A stretch of 64,000 nucleotides of DNA from Anaerolineae bacterium. GTDB taxonomy: Bacteria > Chloroflexota > Anaerolineae > B4-G1 > DUEL01. Below the pieces are notes generated by a model, which was given only the letters and a program-made list of their open reading frames with translations, was not told where the DNA came from and did not search any database. Position numbers and translations under genes: made by a program. Shown here piece by piece: positions 50,601-59,426 of the stretch. The number at the start of each line of letters is the position of its first letter. Position 1 is the stretch's first letter. The stretch is from assembly GCA_025060135.1 (NCBI GenBank), contig JANXCY010000006.1, forward strand, positions 32,607-96,606. Direction: 5' to 3'.

Positions 50601-51761
50601 ACGATAGACCTGCCAGCCCGTGCGGCAGTGATGGCGCGGGCTGTGGACTTTCTGCAGGCATCCGTCTCTACCGTCTCTATCCTTTCCCCCAGGCCCAACA
50701 ACGCCTACAACCACCCCCCGCCTTTCACGGGGACGGCCACAGCCACCCTGGGAACTCTCTCTCGGGTAGAAGTCCAGATTCAGCGAGAGGACCGGTACTG
50801 GTCCGGCAACGGCTGGGTCTCAGAGCCTCGCTGGCTCATGGCAACCGGCACGCTCACCTGGGCCTACGACCTGGCCCCCGCGCTGGATACAGATGGCGAT
50901 TACCATCTCCAGGCCCGCGCGGTGGTGGCGGGATGGCCTGCGGCAGAGAACCCGCCTTCTGCTTCCGCATCGTTTATCTACGACACCCGCCCCCCGGCCC
51001 CGGCGACCCTGATCACACCGACCGGCGGGGTCGTCCTCAGCGCGCTTCCCAGCCTGACGCTCCGGTGGGCCCTTCCGGCGCCCGACGGCGGCTCACCGCT
51101 GGCCGCCATCGTCGCGCTGGACGGGGAAGTCCTTACCATAACGACGGCCTCCGTCTACACCCTGACCACCATCGCGGAGGGTCCCCACACCTGGGGCGTG
51201 CAGATGGTGGACGGGGCCGACAACCGCTCCTCCTGGATCACCGATACTTTTGTTGTATCCCGCCACCGGGTCCTCCTGCCTCTGGTTCTGAGGGCTTTCC
51301 AGGGCCCCCCACCCTCGGGCCTGGTCAATGGCGGCTTTGAGACCGACGAGGGGTGGACCCTGAACCGGCTGGCTCTCTACGATACCTCCCTGGCCCGATC
51401 CGGTGCGCGGAGCATGCGGCTGGGCATCCCTCTAGGAGAACCTGGACAGTATGTCTACTCCTCCGTCTCCCAGAGTTTTGTGGTCCCGGACGGCCCGGCG
51501 ATCACCCTGAGCCTGTGGGTCTACCCTCAGAGTGCCGGAGACCGGGACGACGTATTTTACGTCAGCCTGTACGATGGGAACGGACAATTCCGCCTACTGG
51601 ACTACTGGTCTCCTGGCGGTCTGCCGGAGCGCACATGGACAGAGCGGAGAGTAGACCTGACGCCTTACGCAGGCCAGCAAGTTGTGATGTACATCGGAGT
51701 CAAGAACGACGGAGACGACCAGACCGCGGCTATGAATGTAGATGACGTGGGGATTCCGTAG
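47610..51761 (+). CDS. Large secreted N-acetylmuramoyl-L-alanine amidase (amidase_3) interrupted by a golvesin-like domain, followed by FN3 and further extracellular domains
   Basis: VYLSAGHGW ... EDHNNAEAVNQYLVRYLQNAGATVIPVRERD ... ISWHSNG ... VLIEVAFHDHPTD amidase_3 motifs; inserted Ig-like TGTATATATWTFAVPADGEYAVYAWY...ADAVRVGGG; FN3 PEPPTHLAVRNLGDGRVQVSWRPP. Confidence 0.85.
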   Translation: MRSAIKARIPQLLLAPGIGLALTMLLVLLPPATHSLDVAPPSRLCFWSDQGVACVERALLAVSTAAATDDTARGIALLRALLAGPTPHEKAQGLTSAFPPGTRLAGFRLEPHRTAVVQLEVPATALSPLDPAAFEAMVGQLAGTLEPLGWQDLRIQTRDPATGAFIPLATFLPEMPVPRKETVTAEVAPQEPSASGSALSNLGETSTQVDTWHASAQEGQFLIGAGSLKGKTVYLSAGHGWLWNGYQWRTQRPPYPTAPYVGPIIEDHNNAEAVNQYLVRYLQNAGATVIPVRERDMNPAAIVGDNDNPGSGYAETGTWITSIYTGYLGSTYRYTTTVTGTATATATWTFAVPADGEYAVYAWYRQGTNRAPDARYTIHHAGGATEVVVDQRIHGNTWRYLGTFGFRAGQVATVTLSNRSAYAGRAVIADAVRVGGGVFSSLTGIYTTTAPYAPNKPWWEVAAYYHVQRMGLNPSGWPSYGYFNDVVARPMYARWEHAGTGEDALYISWHSNGSSSGYQTTTRGTDLYIYNGEVPTRPVTPGSTELREALFTEISRTLRAAWDPTWPVRKRAANLGELRELWDPDPTVQMPGVLIEVAFHDHPTDTDALKEPKFNQLVARAVYRGIIRYFETRNGTDLPLLPEPPTHLAVRNLGDGRVQVSWRPPATNTPGLESDPPTGYRVYTSTNGVGWSAAALVSTTVYTLTGVPAGQILFVRVTAVNGGGESFPTEVLAVRVAQAESLRDRSNAVNHSESFPREVLGTLTPSSALPLPQTGEEEAEGVGMRALLVNGFDRLNRAMLIPETDPVMGFNLRMLLNRMNARNYVLQHGPAISLPFDSASNEAVRDGDVSLTEYGLVDWMLGEESAADQTLDPTERALLRAYLNRCGRLLISGTEIGWHLDGQGADPDFYRNTLRARYVADDAGTYGVTPTAGSIFAGLGPFRFDAPGMYDPDFPDVISPTAGSVAALTYVGGTGGVAAVQYVSDCSRLVYLAFPFETIDLPARAAVMARAVDFLQASVSTVSILSPRPNNAYNHPPPFTGTATATLGTLSRVEVQIQREDRYWSGNGWVSEPRWLMATGTLTWAYDLAPALDTDGDYHLQARAVVAGWPAAENPPSASASFIYDTRPPAPATLITPTGGVVLSALPSLTLRWALPAPDGGSPLAAIVALDGEVLTITTASVYTLTTIAEGPHTWGVQMVDGADNRSSWITDTFVVSRHRVLLPLVLRAFQGPPPSGLVNGGFETDEGWTLNRLALYDTSLARSGARSMRLGIPLGEPGQYVYSSVSQSFVVPDGPAITLSLWVYPQSAGDRDDVFYVSLYDGNGQFRLLDYWSPGGLPERTWTERRVDLTPYAGQQVVMYIGVKNDGDDQTAAMNVDDVGIP
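49818..49838. repeat. REP-like hairpin GCGCAGGCT-GAA-AGCCTGCGC inside the amidase CDS
   Basis: Perfect 9-bp stem, 3-nt loop. Confidence 0.8.
49893..49966. repeat. CCCTCACCCCCTC...GAGGGGTGAGGG-type palindromic element inside the amidase CDS
   Basis: ggaccctcaccccctcctccgcacttcctctcccgcaaacaggagaggaggaagccgaaggggtaggcatgagggc; imperfect stem. Confidence 0.65.
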
Positions 51762-51795
51762 TTCCGGGGGTGCTTGCCAGACCACCGGGATAGGA

Positions 51796-51829
51796 GGGGT
51801 TTACGGCGGCCTCAGCCGCCGTAAACCCC
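51796..51829 (+). terminator. Strong 15-bp hairpin downstream of the amidase gene
   Basis: GGGGTTTACGGCGGC-CTCA-GCCGCCGTAAACCCC then CGTTTCTT. Confidence 0.75.
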
Positions 51830-51841
51830 CGTTTCTTCTGA

Positions 51842-51878
51842 AAAAGAAGGCCGGCGCTTAATAGCGAGCGCCGGCCTT
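51842..51878 (-). terminator. Intrinsic terminator of the superoxide reductase gene
   Basis: 12-bp stem AAGGCCGGCGCT/AGCGCCGGCCTT, followed on the minus strand by CTTTTTC. Confidence 0.75.
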
Positions 51879-51901
51879 AGATCGGGGCCATCGAAGCCAC
51901 C

Positions 51902-52294
51902 TCAGGCAACCGCGAGCGCTTTACTGCTCTCCCACAGCCCATGGATATTGCAATAAGAGACCGCGATCAGCGTGCCTGGCGCGTTCACCTGGGCGGAAAA
52001 GAGAGCCACCGGATGGGTATAAGCCGGCCCCTGATTGGGCCCCTTGACCGACTCGCCATGGGCGGAGAAATCGCATCGCCCGATCTCGTAGATGAACTTA
52101 TCCCCTTCGGGTTGGAAGTAGAGAGCGATCCAGCGGATATGATGCTCGGTGGTATTGGGGTGAGGAATTTCCTTGCCCACAGTGACCGTAACCTGAAAGG
52201 GCTGATTGATGCCCACCTGGTCCGGCCCTTCTATGACGGGAACGTGCTTCTCCGCCTTCCAGTCCGCCGACTGAATCCGATCTCCGAATTTCAT
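51902..52294 (-). CDS. Superoxide reductase (neelaredoxin-type, 1Fe)
   Basis: EKHVPVI, HPNTTEHHIRWIALYF, YCNIHGLWE iron-ligand motifs; no desulforedoxin N-terminal domain. Confidence 0.93.
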   Translation of the reverse strand: MKFGDRIQSADWKAEKHVPVIEGPDQVGINQPFQVTVTVGKEIPHPNTTEHHIRWIALYFQPEGDKFIYEIGRCDFSAHGESVKGPNQGPAYTHPVALFSAQVNAPGTLIAVSYCNIHGLWESSKALAVA

Positions 52295-52375
52295 TTTACT
52301 CCCTCCCGAGAACAGATAGATTGAATCACCATTGCCATAGATGCTCCACCTGCCACATCTGTTGGCTATGTTTTA

Positions 52376-52403
52376 ATTATACCAGGATAATAGTAATTGT
52401 CAA
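52376..52403 (-). promoter_or_regulatory. Consensus promoter TTGACA-N16-TATAAT of the superoxide reductase gene
   Basis: Direct reading on the minus strand. Confidence 0.8.
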
Positions 52404-52501
52404 ACAGGCTCCAGATCCTCTCCCTCAGGACCGGAATGGGGGATTCAGACACGCCCGGGGCAGAACAGCCGATGTCCTCTATCAGTCCTCAGCCAGAACA
52501 T

Positions 52502-52529
52502 TTGACTTTCCTTAATGACGTGATAAAAT
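52502..52529 (+). promoter_or_regulatory. Promoter TTGACT-N16-TAAAAT upstream of the S1 gene
   Basis: Direct reading. Confidence 0.7.
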
Positions 52530-52647
52530 ATCTATAACTATTTCTGGCTACCCGTCTGCAGCGCGCTGGGAAAGATCGTTCCCGTTGCCGGTCAGGAAGG
52601 GAGGGCAAGGGAAGAGAAGATGGCCGCGATGCTGGGTATGGGTGATT

Positions 52648-52698
52648 CCCCGGTATCGCCCGCGCAGCGGTGGGAGCGTTGGCGAGGCCGGGTTTTTT
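52648..52698 (+). promoter_or_regulatory. Putative intrinsic terminator/attenuator in the S1 leader
   Basis: CCCGG-TA-TCGCC-(20 nt)-GGCGA-GG-CCGGG followed by TTTTTT, ending 33 nt before ATG 52731. Confidence 0.45.
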
Positions 52699-52730
52699 AT
52701 GGACGGGTGCCGGTGTTGAGGGGAGGAACG

Positions 52731-54002
52731 ATGCTATTAGAATTCGCCGAATCGTCTCCTGCCCAGCCGGAGACGGCTGTGGATATGGAAGTCCTGCTTC
52801 GGGGGCAGGAGGGATACGTCGCTCGCCCCGGGGAAGTTCGTAGAGGGCGCGTGATTCAGATCACCGGAGACGGAGCCCTGGTGGATATAGGGCTCAAACG
52901 GGAAGGATTCGTTCCGGCCAGCGACCTTCGTCTGGTCCGCAAGGAGATGGGGGAAATCCACGAGGGCGACGAAGTCTTTGTCAAACTTCTGGAGACTGAG
53001 ACGGAAGGATACATCCGGGCTTCTATCTATCAGGCCCGTCTGGAGGAAGACTGGATGCGGGCCGAGGAGATGATGAGAAAAGGGACGATTTACGAAGGGC
53101 GCATCTCCTCGTACAACCGGGGTGGGTTGACAGTTCCTTTTGGCCGCCTTCGGGGCTTTATCCCGGTTTCCCAGATTGTAGGCATTCCGCGCGGCCTGAA
53201 AGAAGCGGAGCGGCGCCAGCGCCTGGCCGCGATGGTCGGCCAGACCATTGGCCTGCGGGTGGTGGACGTCAACCGAGCAGAGAAACGGCTGATCCTTTCG
53301 CAGCGGCGTGCCCACCGAGCCTGGCAGCGCATCCTTCGCAAGCGGTTGCTGGATAGCCTGGAGGTCGGGCAGCGCCGCCGCGGGAAGGTCTCCAGTATCA
53401 CGGACTTCGGTGTGTTCGTGGACCTGGGCGGCGTGGAGGGCATGGTCCATATCTCTGAACTCTCCTGGCAACGCGTGGAAGACCCTCGTCAGGTGGTGCG
53501 GGTGGGAGACGAGGTGGAGGTTGTCGTCCTGGAAGTGAACCGATCCAAAGAGCGGGTCGGCCTCAGCATCAAGCAAACCCAGGAAGACCCCTGGACTCGG
53601 GTGGATGAGAAATACCGCGAGAATCAATTGGTGGAAGGGAAAATCACCCGTGTAACCGACATCGGCGCTTTCGTGGAACTGGAACCCGGGGTAGAAGGAC
53701 TTCTGCACGCCAGCGAACTGCTGGGCGCTCCAAATGTAACCCCTCAGCAGGTCCTGAAACCGGGCGAGACCATCCTCCTGAAAGTTCTGGAGGTGAATCC
53801 CTCCCGTCGCCGCATCCGCCTGAGCGCTAAAAGAGTGAGGCGAGAGGAATGGGAGCGATGGGCAGCCGAAAAAGCAGTCCATGAGCGGACAACTCCAGCC
53901 CCCGCTCCGCCCTCAGCGCCTCCCACTGAAGGCACGGAAACGATTGATCCATCCGTGCTGCCCTCAGAAGCAGAGCCCTCCGATCCGATGGACGAGCCGT
54001 AA
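52731..54002 (+). CDS. rpsA: S1-domain ribosomal protein (30S S1-like), four S1 repeats
   Basis: PGEVRRGRVIQITGDGALVDIGLKREGFVPASDL, VGQRRRGKVSSITDFGVFVDLGGVEGMVHISELSW, LVEGKITRVTDIGAFVELEPGVEGLLHASEL. Confidence 0.9.
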   Translation: MLLEFAESSPAQPETAVDMEVLLRGQEGYVARPGEVRRGRVIQITGDGALVDIGLKREGFVPASDLRLVRKEMGEIHEGDEVFVKLLETETEGYIRASIYQARLEEDWMRAEEMMRKGTIYEGRISSYNRGGLTVPFGRLRGFIPVSQIVGIPRGLKEAERRQRLAAMVGQTIGLRVVDVNRAEKRLILSQRRAHRAWQRILRKRLLDSLEVGQRRRGKVSSITDFGVFVDLGGVEGMVHISELSWQRVEDPRQVVRVGDEVEVVVLEVNRSKERVGLSIKQTQEDPWTRVDEKYRENQLVEGKITRVTDIGAFVELEPGVEGLLHASELLGAPNVTPQQVLKPGETILLKVLEVNPSRRRIRLSAKRVRREEWERWAAEKAVHERTTPAPAPPSAPPTEGTETIDPSVLPSEAEPSDPMDEP

Positions 54003-54041
54003 GCCCGACCCTCATCCAAGAGCAACAGGAAAGAGCCACCG

Positions 54042-54290
54042 ATGGCCAAACGAGAAGATAAAGTAGAAATTGAGGGCACAGTGGTGGAAACCCTCCCAGG
54101 CACTCAGTTCCGGGTGAAACTGGATACCGGCCACGAGGTCCTGGCCTACCTTTCTGGCCGGATGCGCAAATATTACATCCGCATCCTGTTAGGCGACCGG
54201 GTGCGGGTGGAACTCTCCCCATATGACCTGACCCGAGGGCGGATTGTCTACCGGTACAAGCGACCAGAGGAAGGGGAATTGGAAGAGTAG
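54042..54290 (+). CDS. infA: Translation initiation factor IF-1
   Basis: [66 protein letters not shown]. Confidence 0.93.
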   Translation: MAKREDKVEIEGTVVETLPGTQFRVKLDTGHEVLAYLSGRMRKYYIRILLGDRVRVELSPYDLTRGRIVYRYKRPEEGELEE

Positions 54291-54404
54291 TTTGCCGACC
54301 TGGACTCTTCCATGCCCGGGGGAACTTTCATCCCTCGGCATGGCCATTCCTGCTCCTTTCCACCTCTATTGCTTTTCCGCTCCCAAGAGGGGAAAGGGAA
54401 AAGG

Positions 54405-54585
<181 letters not shown>

Positions 54586-54724
54586 CCCCCTCCTTATCTC
54601 CTTCCCCTCCCCTGGGGGCAAGCAGCCTGCGCACCAGGGCCAACCGCCTCAGGCCCGTCCGAATGCAGGAATGGGCCATATCGCCACAGCCGCCTCCAGG
54701 GAAGCAAGTCTCTGAGGAACAACA

Positions 54725-57202
54725 ATGGAACTCGGCGTGGTCCGTGAAGTAGAGATTCGGGACGAACTCCAGCGGGCGTACCTGGACTACGCGATGAGCG
54801 TCATCGTCGCGCGGGCGCTGCCGGATGTGCGCGACGGCCTCAAGCCTGTCCAGCGGCGCATCCTCTACGCCATGCACGAACTGGGCCTGCACCCCGGCGC
54901 GCCCTACAAAAAGTCCGCCCGCATCGTCGGCGAGGTCCTGGGCAAGTACCACCCCCACGGCGACGCCGCCGTCTACGAGGCCATGGCCCGTATGGCCCAG
55001 GACTTCTCCCTGCGCTACCCTCTGGTAGACGGCCAGGGCAACTTCGGCTCGGTGGACGGCGACAGCCCGGCCGCGATGCGCTACACCGAGGCCCGTCTGG
55101 CCCCCATCGCCGCCGAGATGCTGGCCGACATCGGGAAGGATACGGTGGACTTCGTCCCCAACTTTGACGCTACCCTCCAGGAGCCGTCCATCCTTCCGGC
55201 AGCCATCCCCAACCTGCTGGTCAACGGCTCCTCGGGCATCGCCGTGGGCATGGCCACCTCTATCCCGCCCCACAACCTGGGCGAGGTCTGCGATGCCCTC
55301 ATCTACCTGCTGGATAACTGGAAGCGGCTGGACGACATCGGCGTGGAGGACCTGCTGGGCTTCATCCAGGGCCCCGACTTCCCCACCGGCGGCATCGTCT
55401 ACCGAGAAACACCGGAGGGGGAGGATGCGCTGGCCGCTGCCTACGGCACCGGCCGCGGCCGCATCACCGTCCGCGCCCGTGTGCGGTTGGAAATGGATCG
55501 CGCCCGTCAGCGGCTGGTCGTTACCGAAATCCCCTACCAGGTCAACAAAAGCAGTCTGGTAGAACGGATCGCCGAACTGGCCCGAGAGGGCCGCCTGGAG
55601 GGCATCACCGACCTGCGAGACGAATCGGACCGTCATGGCATCCGGGTTGTCATAGAACTGGCCCGGACGGCGGAGCCGGAGGCGGTTCTGGCCGAACTCT
55701 TCCGTCATACCCCTCTGGAGAGCACGTTCAGCATCATCCTGCTGGCGCTGGTGGACGGCGAACCGCGTCTCCTGACCCTCAAGCGGGCCCTGCTCCTCTA
55801 CCTGGAACACCGCCAGGAGATTGTCACCCGGCGCAGCCGCTACGACCTGGAGCGGGCGAAGGAACGGGCCCACATCCTGGAAGGGCTCCTGGTCGCCCTG
55901 GACAACCTGGACGAAGTGATTGATATGATTCGCCGCTCCCGAACAGTGGAGACGGCACGCACCAACCTGATGCGCCGGTTCAAACTGACGGAGGTCCAGG
56001 CCCAGGCGATTCTGGATCTGCCCCTCAAGCGGCTGGCTGCGCTGGAGCGGCACAAACTGCAGGAAGAGTACAAGGAGAAGCAGCAGCAGATTCGCTACCT
56101 GACGTCGCTCCTGAAGAGCCCGGCCAAAATCCGGGAAGTCATCAAAGAGGAACTGGTTGCACTGAAAGGGAAATACGCCGACGCGCGCCGGACCGAAATC
56201 GCGGGCGCGCGGGCGGCGATCTCGGTGGAGGAACTGGTCCCGGACGTCCCGGTCTGGATCGGCGTGACGGAGACGGGCCGAGTGGCCCGCGTAGCCGATG
56301 AGGGCGGGCCCCTCGCGCTCCCCGATAAACTGGAGAAGATGGCTCTGCCGGTGGCCCTGCTCCGGGCATCTACGCGGGACACTCTCTACATCTTCTCTGC
56401 CGACGGGCGCTTTGTCGCCTACCCCGTCCACCAGTTGCCGGAGGGCGCGGTCTGGGAGGGCAAGGGCCGCGCCATCGGCGACATGGTCTCCCTGAGTGGC
56501 CCCTTCTTGGCTGTCGCCGCGCTGGCGCTCTGCAGCGCGGGCGCTCAGCGGGGTGCAGGCTCTCCGCCCGCGCCACCAGAATACCTCTTCCTCGCCACCC
56601 GTCGCGGCATGGTCAAGCGGGTCGCGGTGGCCGACCTGCCCCCCGTTGGCTCCGGGACCGCCATTGGCCTTGCGGAGGGCGACGCGGTGGTCGGCGCGGC
56701 CTGGACAACGGGCACCGACGAGGTGATCCTGGTTACCCGAGCAGGGCAGGCCATCCGCTTCCGGGAAGAGGACGTCCGCCCTATGGGCCTTCCGGCTGGG
56801 GGCGTCGCGGGGGTCAAACTGGAAGACCCAGGTCGCACGTCGCAGGTCGCAGGAAGCAAGAAAGAAGACCAGGTCGTTGCGTTGGTGGTCGTACGTCCGA
56901 AAGAAGACCTGGCAGTGGTGGCAGAGGACGGGCGCGGCAAGCGGACCCCGCTCACCGAGTACCCCACCCAGGGCCGCCACGGGAAGGGCGTCATCACCGC
57001 TCGCTTTGCCACGGCTGGTGTGGGGCTGGCCGGCGCGGCCTGCGTCCCCACTGGCGCATCCCTGATCCTGCTCACCGAGGCCGGCGCGGTCCGGGTGGTG
57101 GGTACCCGCTCCATCCCTCGGCTGGACCGCCCCGCGCAGGGCCGCTCCCTCATCCCCCTACGCAAAGGGGACCAGGTGAAACGGGTGCTGGTTCTCGGGT
57201 AA
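54725..57202 (+). CDS. gyrA: DNA gyrase subunit A / type IIA topoisomerase A subunit
   Basis: [71 protein letters not shown]; GyrA-box-like QGRHGKG in the C-terminal region. Confidence 0.93.
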   Translation: MELGVVREVEIRDELQRAYLDYAMSVIVARALPDVRDGLKPVQRRILYAMHELGLHPGAPYKKSARIVGEVLGKYHPHGDAAVYEAMARMAQDFSLRYPLVDGQGNFGSVDGDSPAAMRYTEARLAPIAAEMLADIGKDTVDFVPNFDATLQEPSILPAAIPNLLVNGSSGIAVGMATSIPPHNLGEVCDALIYLLDNWKRLDDIGVEDLLGFIQGPDFPTGGIVYRETPEGEDALAAAYGTGRGRITVRARVRLEMDRARQRLVVTEIPYQVNKSSLVERIAELAREGRLEGITDLRDESDRHGIRVVIELARTAEPEAVLAELFRHTPLESTFSIILLALVDGEPRLLTLKRALLLYLEHRQEIVTRRSRYDLERAKERAHILEGLLVALDNLDEVIDMIRRSRTVETARTNLMRRFKLTEVQAQAILDLPLKRLAALERHKLQEEYKEKQQQIRYLTSLLKSPAKIREVIKEELVALKGKYADARRTEIAGARAAISVEELVPDVPVWIGVTETGRVARVADEGGPLALPDKLEKMALPVALLRASTRDTLYIFSADGRFVAYPVHQLPEGAVWEGKGRAIGDMVSLSGPFLAVAALALCSAGAQRGAGSPPAPPEYLFLATRRGMVKRVAVADLPPVGSGTAIGLAEGDAVVGAAWTTGTDEVILVTRAGQAIRFREEDVRPMGLPAGGVAGVKLEDPGRTSQVAGSKKEDQVVALVVVRPKEDLAVVAEDGRGKRTPLTEYPTQGRHGKGVITARFATAGVGLAGAACVPTGASLILLTEAGAVRVVGTRSIPRLDRPAQGRSLIPLRKGDQVKRVLVLG

Positions 57203-57207
57203 TCATC

Positions 57208-57302
57208 GCCACGAAGGACACGAATGGGCACAAAGCTCCTTCGCGTTCCCTAATGTCTTGCTTCCCGAGCGCATAGTTCGTGAAATTCGTGCCATTCGTG
57301 GC
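57208..57302. repeat. Imperfect inverted repeat of CACGAA-type dispersed element
   Basis: gccacgaaggacacgaatgggcac ... gttcgtgaaattcgtgccattcgtggc. Confidence 0.65.
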
Positions 57303-57326
57303 TACTTCACTCTCACCGGAGGCTCT

Positions 57327-59378
57327 ATGCACCGCATCTTCTACCCCCGGAGCATCGTCGTCATCGGCGTCTCGGAGAAACCCGACAATCTGGCCCGGAA
57401 CATCATCCTGAACCTGCGCACCTTCAATTATGCCGGTGCCCTCTACGCTGTAGGACGGGAGCGGGGGGAAGTCTACGGCGTCCCTATCGTCCCCTCGCTG
57501 GACGAAGTCCCCGATGGCCTGGACCTGGCGGCTATCCTGGTCCCCGCCCCCCTGGTCCCCGGCCTGATGGAGGCCTGCGGACGAAAGGGCATCCGCCACG
57601 TGGTGATTGAGTCCGGCGGCTTTTCCGAATTTTCGGAAGAGGGCCGTCGGCTGGAGGAACAACTGAAAGAAATCGCCCGCCGCTGGGGCATCCGCTTCGT
57701 GGGCCCCAACTGTATCAGCGTGGTCAACCTGGACGCCGGGGTCTGCCTGCCCTTTGTGCCCATCAGTCGGGAGACGCTGCACTTCGGGCCCGTCTCGGTG
57801 GTCGCCCAGAGCGGCGGCGTCTCCATCACCTACGCGGGGATGTTCTCCGCCGCCGGGCTGGGTGTCAACAAGGTCGTCAGCATCGGCAACAAGGCCAACC
57901 TGGACGAGGCAGACTATCTGGCCTATCTGCTGGAGGACCCCGGCACCCATATCGTCTGCCTGTATCTGGAGTCGGTGGACGAGGGACGGAGGCTGATGGA
58001 CCTGGCCCGTCGGTCGGAGAAACCCATCATCGTCCACAAGGCCAACCGGGGGAGCGCCAGCCAGAACATCGCCCGTTCCCACACGGCGGCGCTGGCCAAC
58101 GACGACCGCATTGTGAGCGCTGCCTTCCGCCAGGTCGGCGTCCTGCGGGCCGACACCTTCGGCGACGCGGTCGCTATCGCCCAGGGGCTGACGCTGCCGC
58201 CTGTCCGGGGGAACGACATCGTGGTCATTTCCCGCTCCGGGGGGCACGCCGTCATCGCTGCGGACTTGGTGGAGCAGTACGGCTTCCGCCTGGCCTCGCT
58301 ACCGGAAGACTTTATCCGGGCTGTACGGTCGCTCTTCCGGGCCGATGTCATCGCGCCGACCAACCCCCTGGACCTGGGCACGATTTTCGACTTTGACCTC
58401 TATGCCCGGATCGTGGAGCAAACACTGCAGATGCTCCGACCAGATGCGGTCCTCCTGATTACCACCTATAGTCGCCCCGAGGCAGAGGGCGCCCATCGGC
58501 TGGCCGATCAGGTGGACACGATTGTCCGGAAGACAGGGATGCCCGTGGCTTTCTGCGCGTACGGAGAGGGAGGAAGTGCGGAGGAACTCATCGGTCGGCT
58601 TTCCATCCCGGTCTTCCTGGATATAGAACAGGCGGTCTGCGGCTTGGCAGCCTCACGGGCATGGCATTGCCGCCGGACCTGGATGGGAGCCTGGCCGGAG
58701 GCCATGCCCTCCGGGCCAGTTCAGCCGCTGGACCTGGAAGCCCTAGACGGTGCCCTGGCCCTCTGTCGGGAATACGGCATTCCGGTGGCCCCCTGGGCAG
58801 TGGTCCAAGCCCCCGACGAGGCGGCAGAGGCGGCAGACGCTCTGGGCTACCCCGTCGTCCTCAAGGCCCTCTCCGCGCGGGTGGTGCACAAATCGGACGT
58901 GGGCGGAGTGGTCCTGGACCTGCGGGATCGGGAGGCGGTCCGGCGGGAGGCAGAGGCAATGCGGGCACGAGTCCGAGCACGCGTACCGGAGGCCACAGAC
59001 CTGCACTTCCTGGTCCAGCGGATGGTGGAAGGGGGCGTAGAGGTCATCCTGGGCGGTAAACAGGACCCCAGTTTCGGACCTGTGGTGATGTTCGGGCTGG
59101 GCGGCATCTTCGTGGAAGTTTTCGGAGACGTCTCCTTCCGGGTGGCGCCGCTGGCCCGCGCCGACGCCGAGGAGATGATAGAGGAGGTTCGGGGGAAAGC
59201 ATTGCTGCAAGGCGCGCGCGGCCGTTCTCCGGTGGACCGAGAGGCGCTGGTGGAGGCCATCATGGCCTTTTCTCGCCTGCTGGTAGAGAATCCCGCCCTG
59301 GCAGAGATAGAAATCAACCCGCTGCTGGCCCTGCCCTGGGGAGTTATGGCGGTGGATGCCCGGTGGGTGGGCGCATAA
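57327..59378 (+). CDS. Acetate--CoA ligase (ADP-forming), fused alpha/beta
   Basis: IFYPRSIVVIGVSEKPDNLARNIILNL, VGPNCISVVNL, VAQSGGVSITYAGMF, VVLKALSARVVHKSDVGGVVLDL, FVEVFGDVSFRVAPL. Confidence 0.93.
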   Translation: MHRIFYPRSIVVIGVSEKPDNLARNIILNLRTFNYAGALYAVGRERGEVYGVPIVPSLDEVPDGLDLAAILVPAPLVPGLMEACGRKGIRHVVIESGGFSEFSEEGRRLEEQLKEIARRWGIRFVGPNCISVVNLDAGVCLPFVPISRETLHFGPVSVVAQSGGVSITYAGMFSAAGLGVNKVVSIGNKANLDEADYLAYLLEDPGTHIVCLYLESVDEGRRLMDLARRSEKPIIVHKANRGSASQNIARSHTAALANDDRIVSAAFRQVGVLRADTFGDAVAIAQGLTLPPVRGNDIVVISRSGGHAVIAADLVEQYGFRLASLPEDFIRAVRSLFRADVIAPTNPLDLGTIFDFDLYARIVEQTLQMLRPDAVLLITTYSRPEAEGAHRLADQVDTIVRKTGMPVAFCAYGEGGSAEELIGRLSIPVFLDIEQAVCGLAASRAWHCRRTWMGAWPEAMPSGPVQPLDLEALDGALALCREYGIPVAPWAVVQAPDEAAEAADALGYPVVLKALSARVVHKSDVGGVVLDLRDREAVRREAEAMRARVRARVPEATDLHFLVQRMVEGGVEVILGGKQDPSFGPVVMFGLGGIFVEVFGDVSFRVAPLARADAEEMIEEVRGKALLQGARGRSPVDREALVEAIMAFSRLLVENPALAEIEINPLLALPWGVMAVDARWVGA

Positions 59379-59426
59379 CGATGTTCCCTTTCAGAAATGC
59401 GGATGAGAAAAGGAAAGGAGCCAACA

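Noticed and set aside
52560-52625. Small SRP RNA-like sequence (GGTCAGGAAGGGAGGGCAAGG)
   Set aside because: Lacks the conserved GGTCAGGnCCGGAAGGnAGCAGCC domain IV core; only a superficial match.
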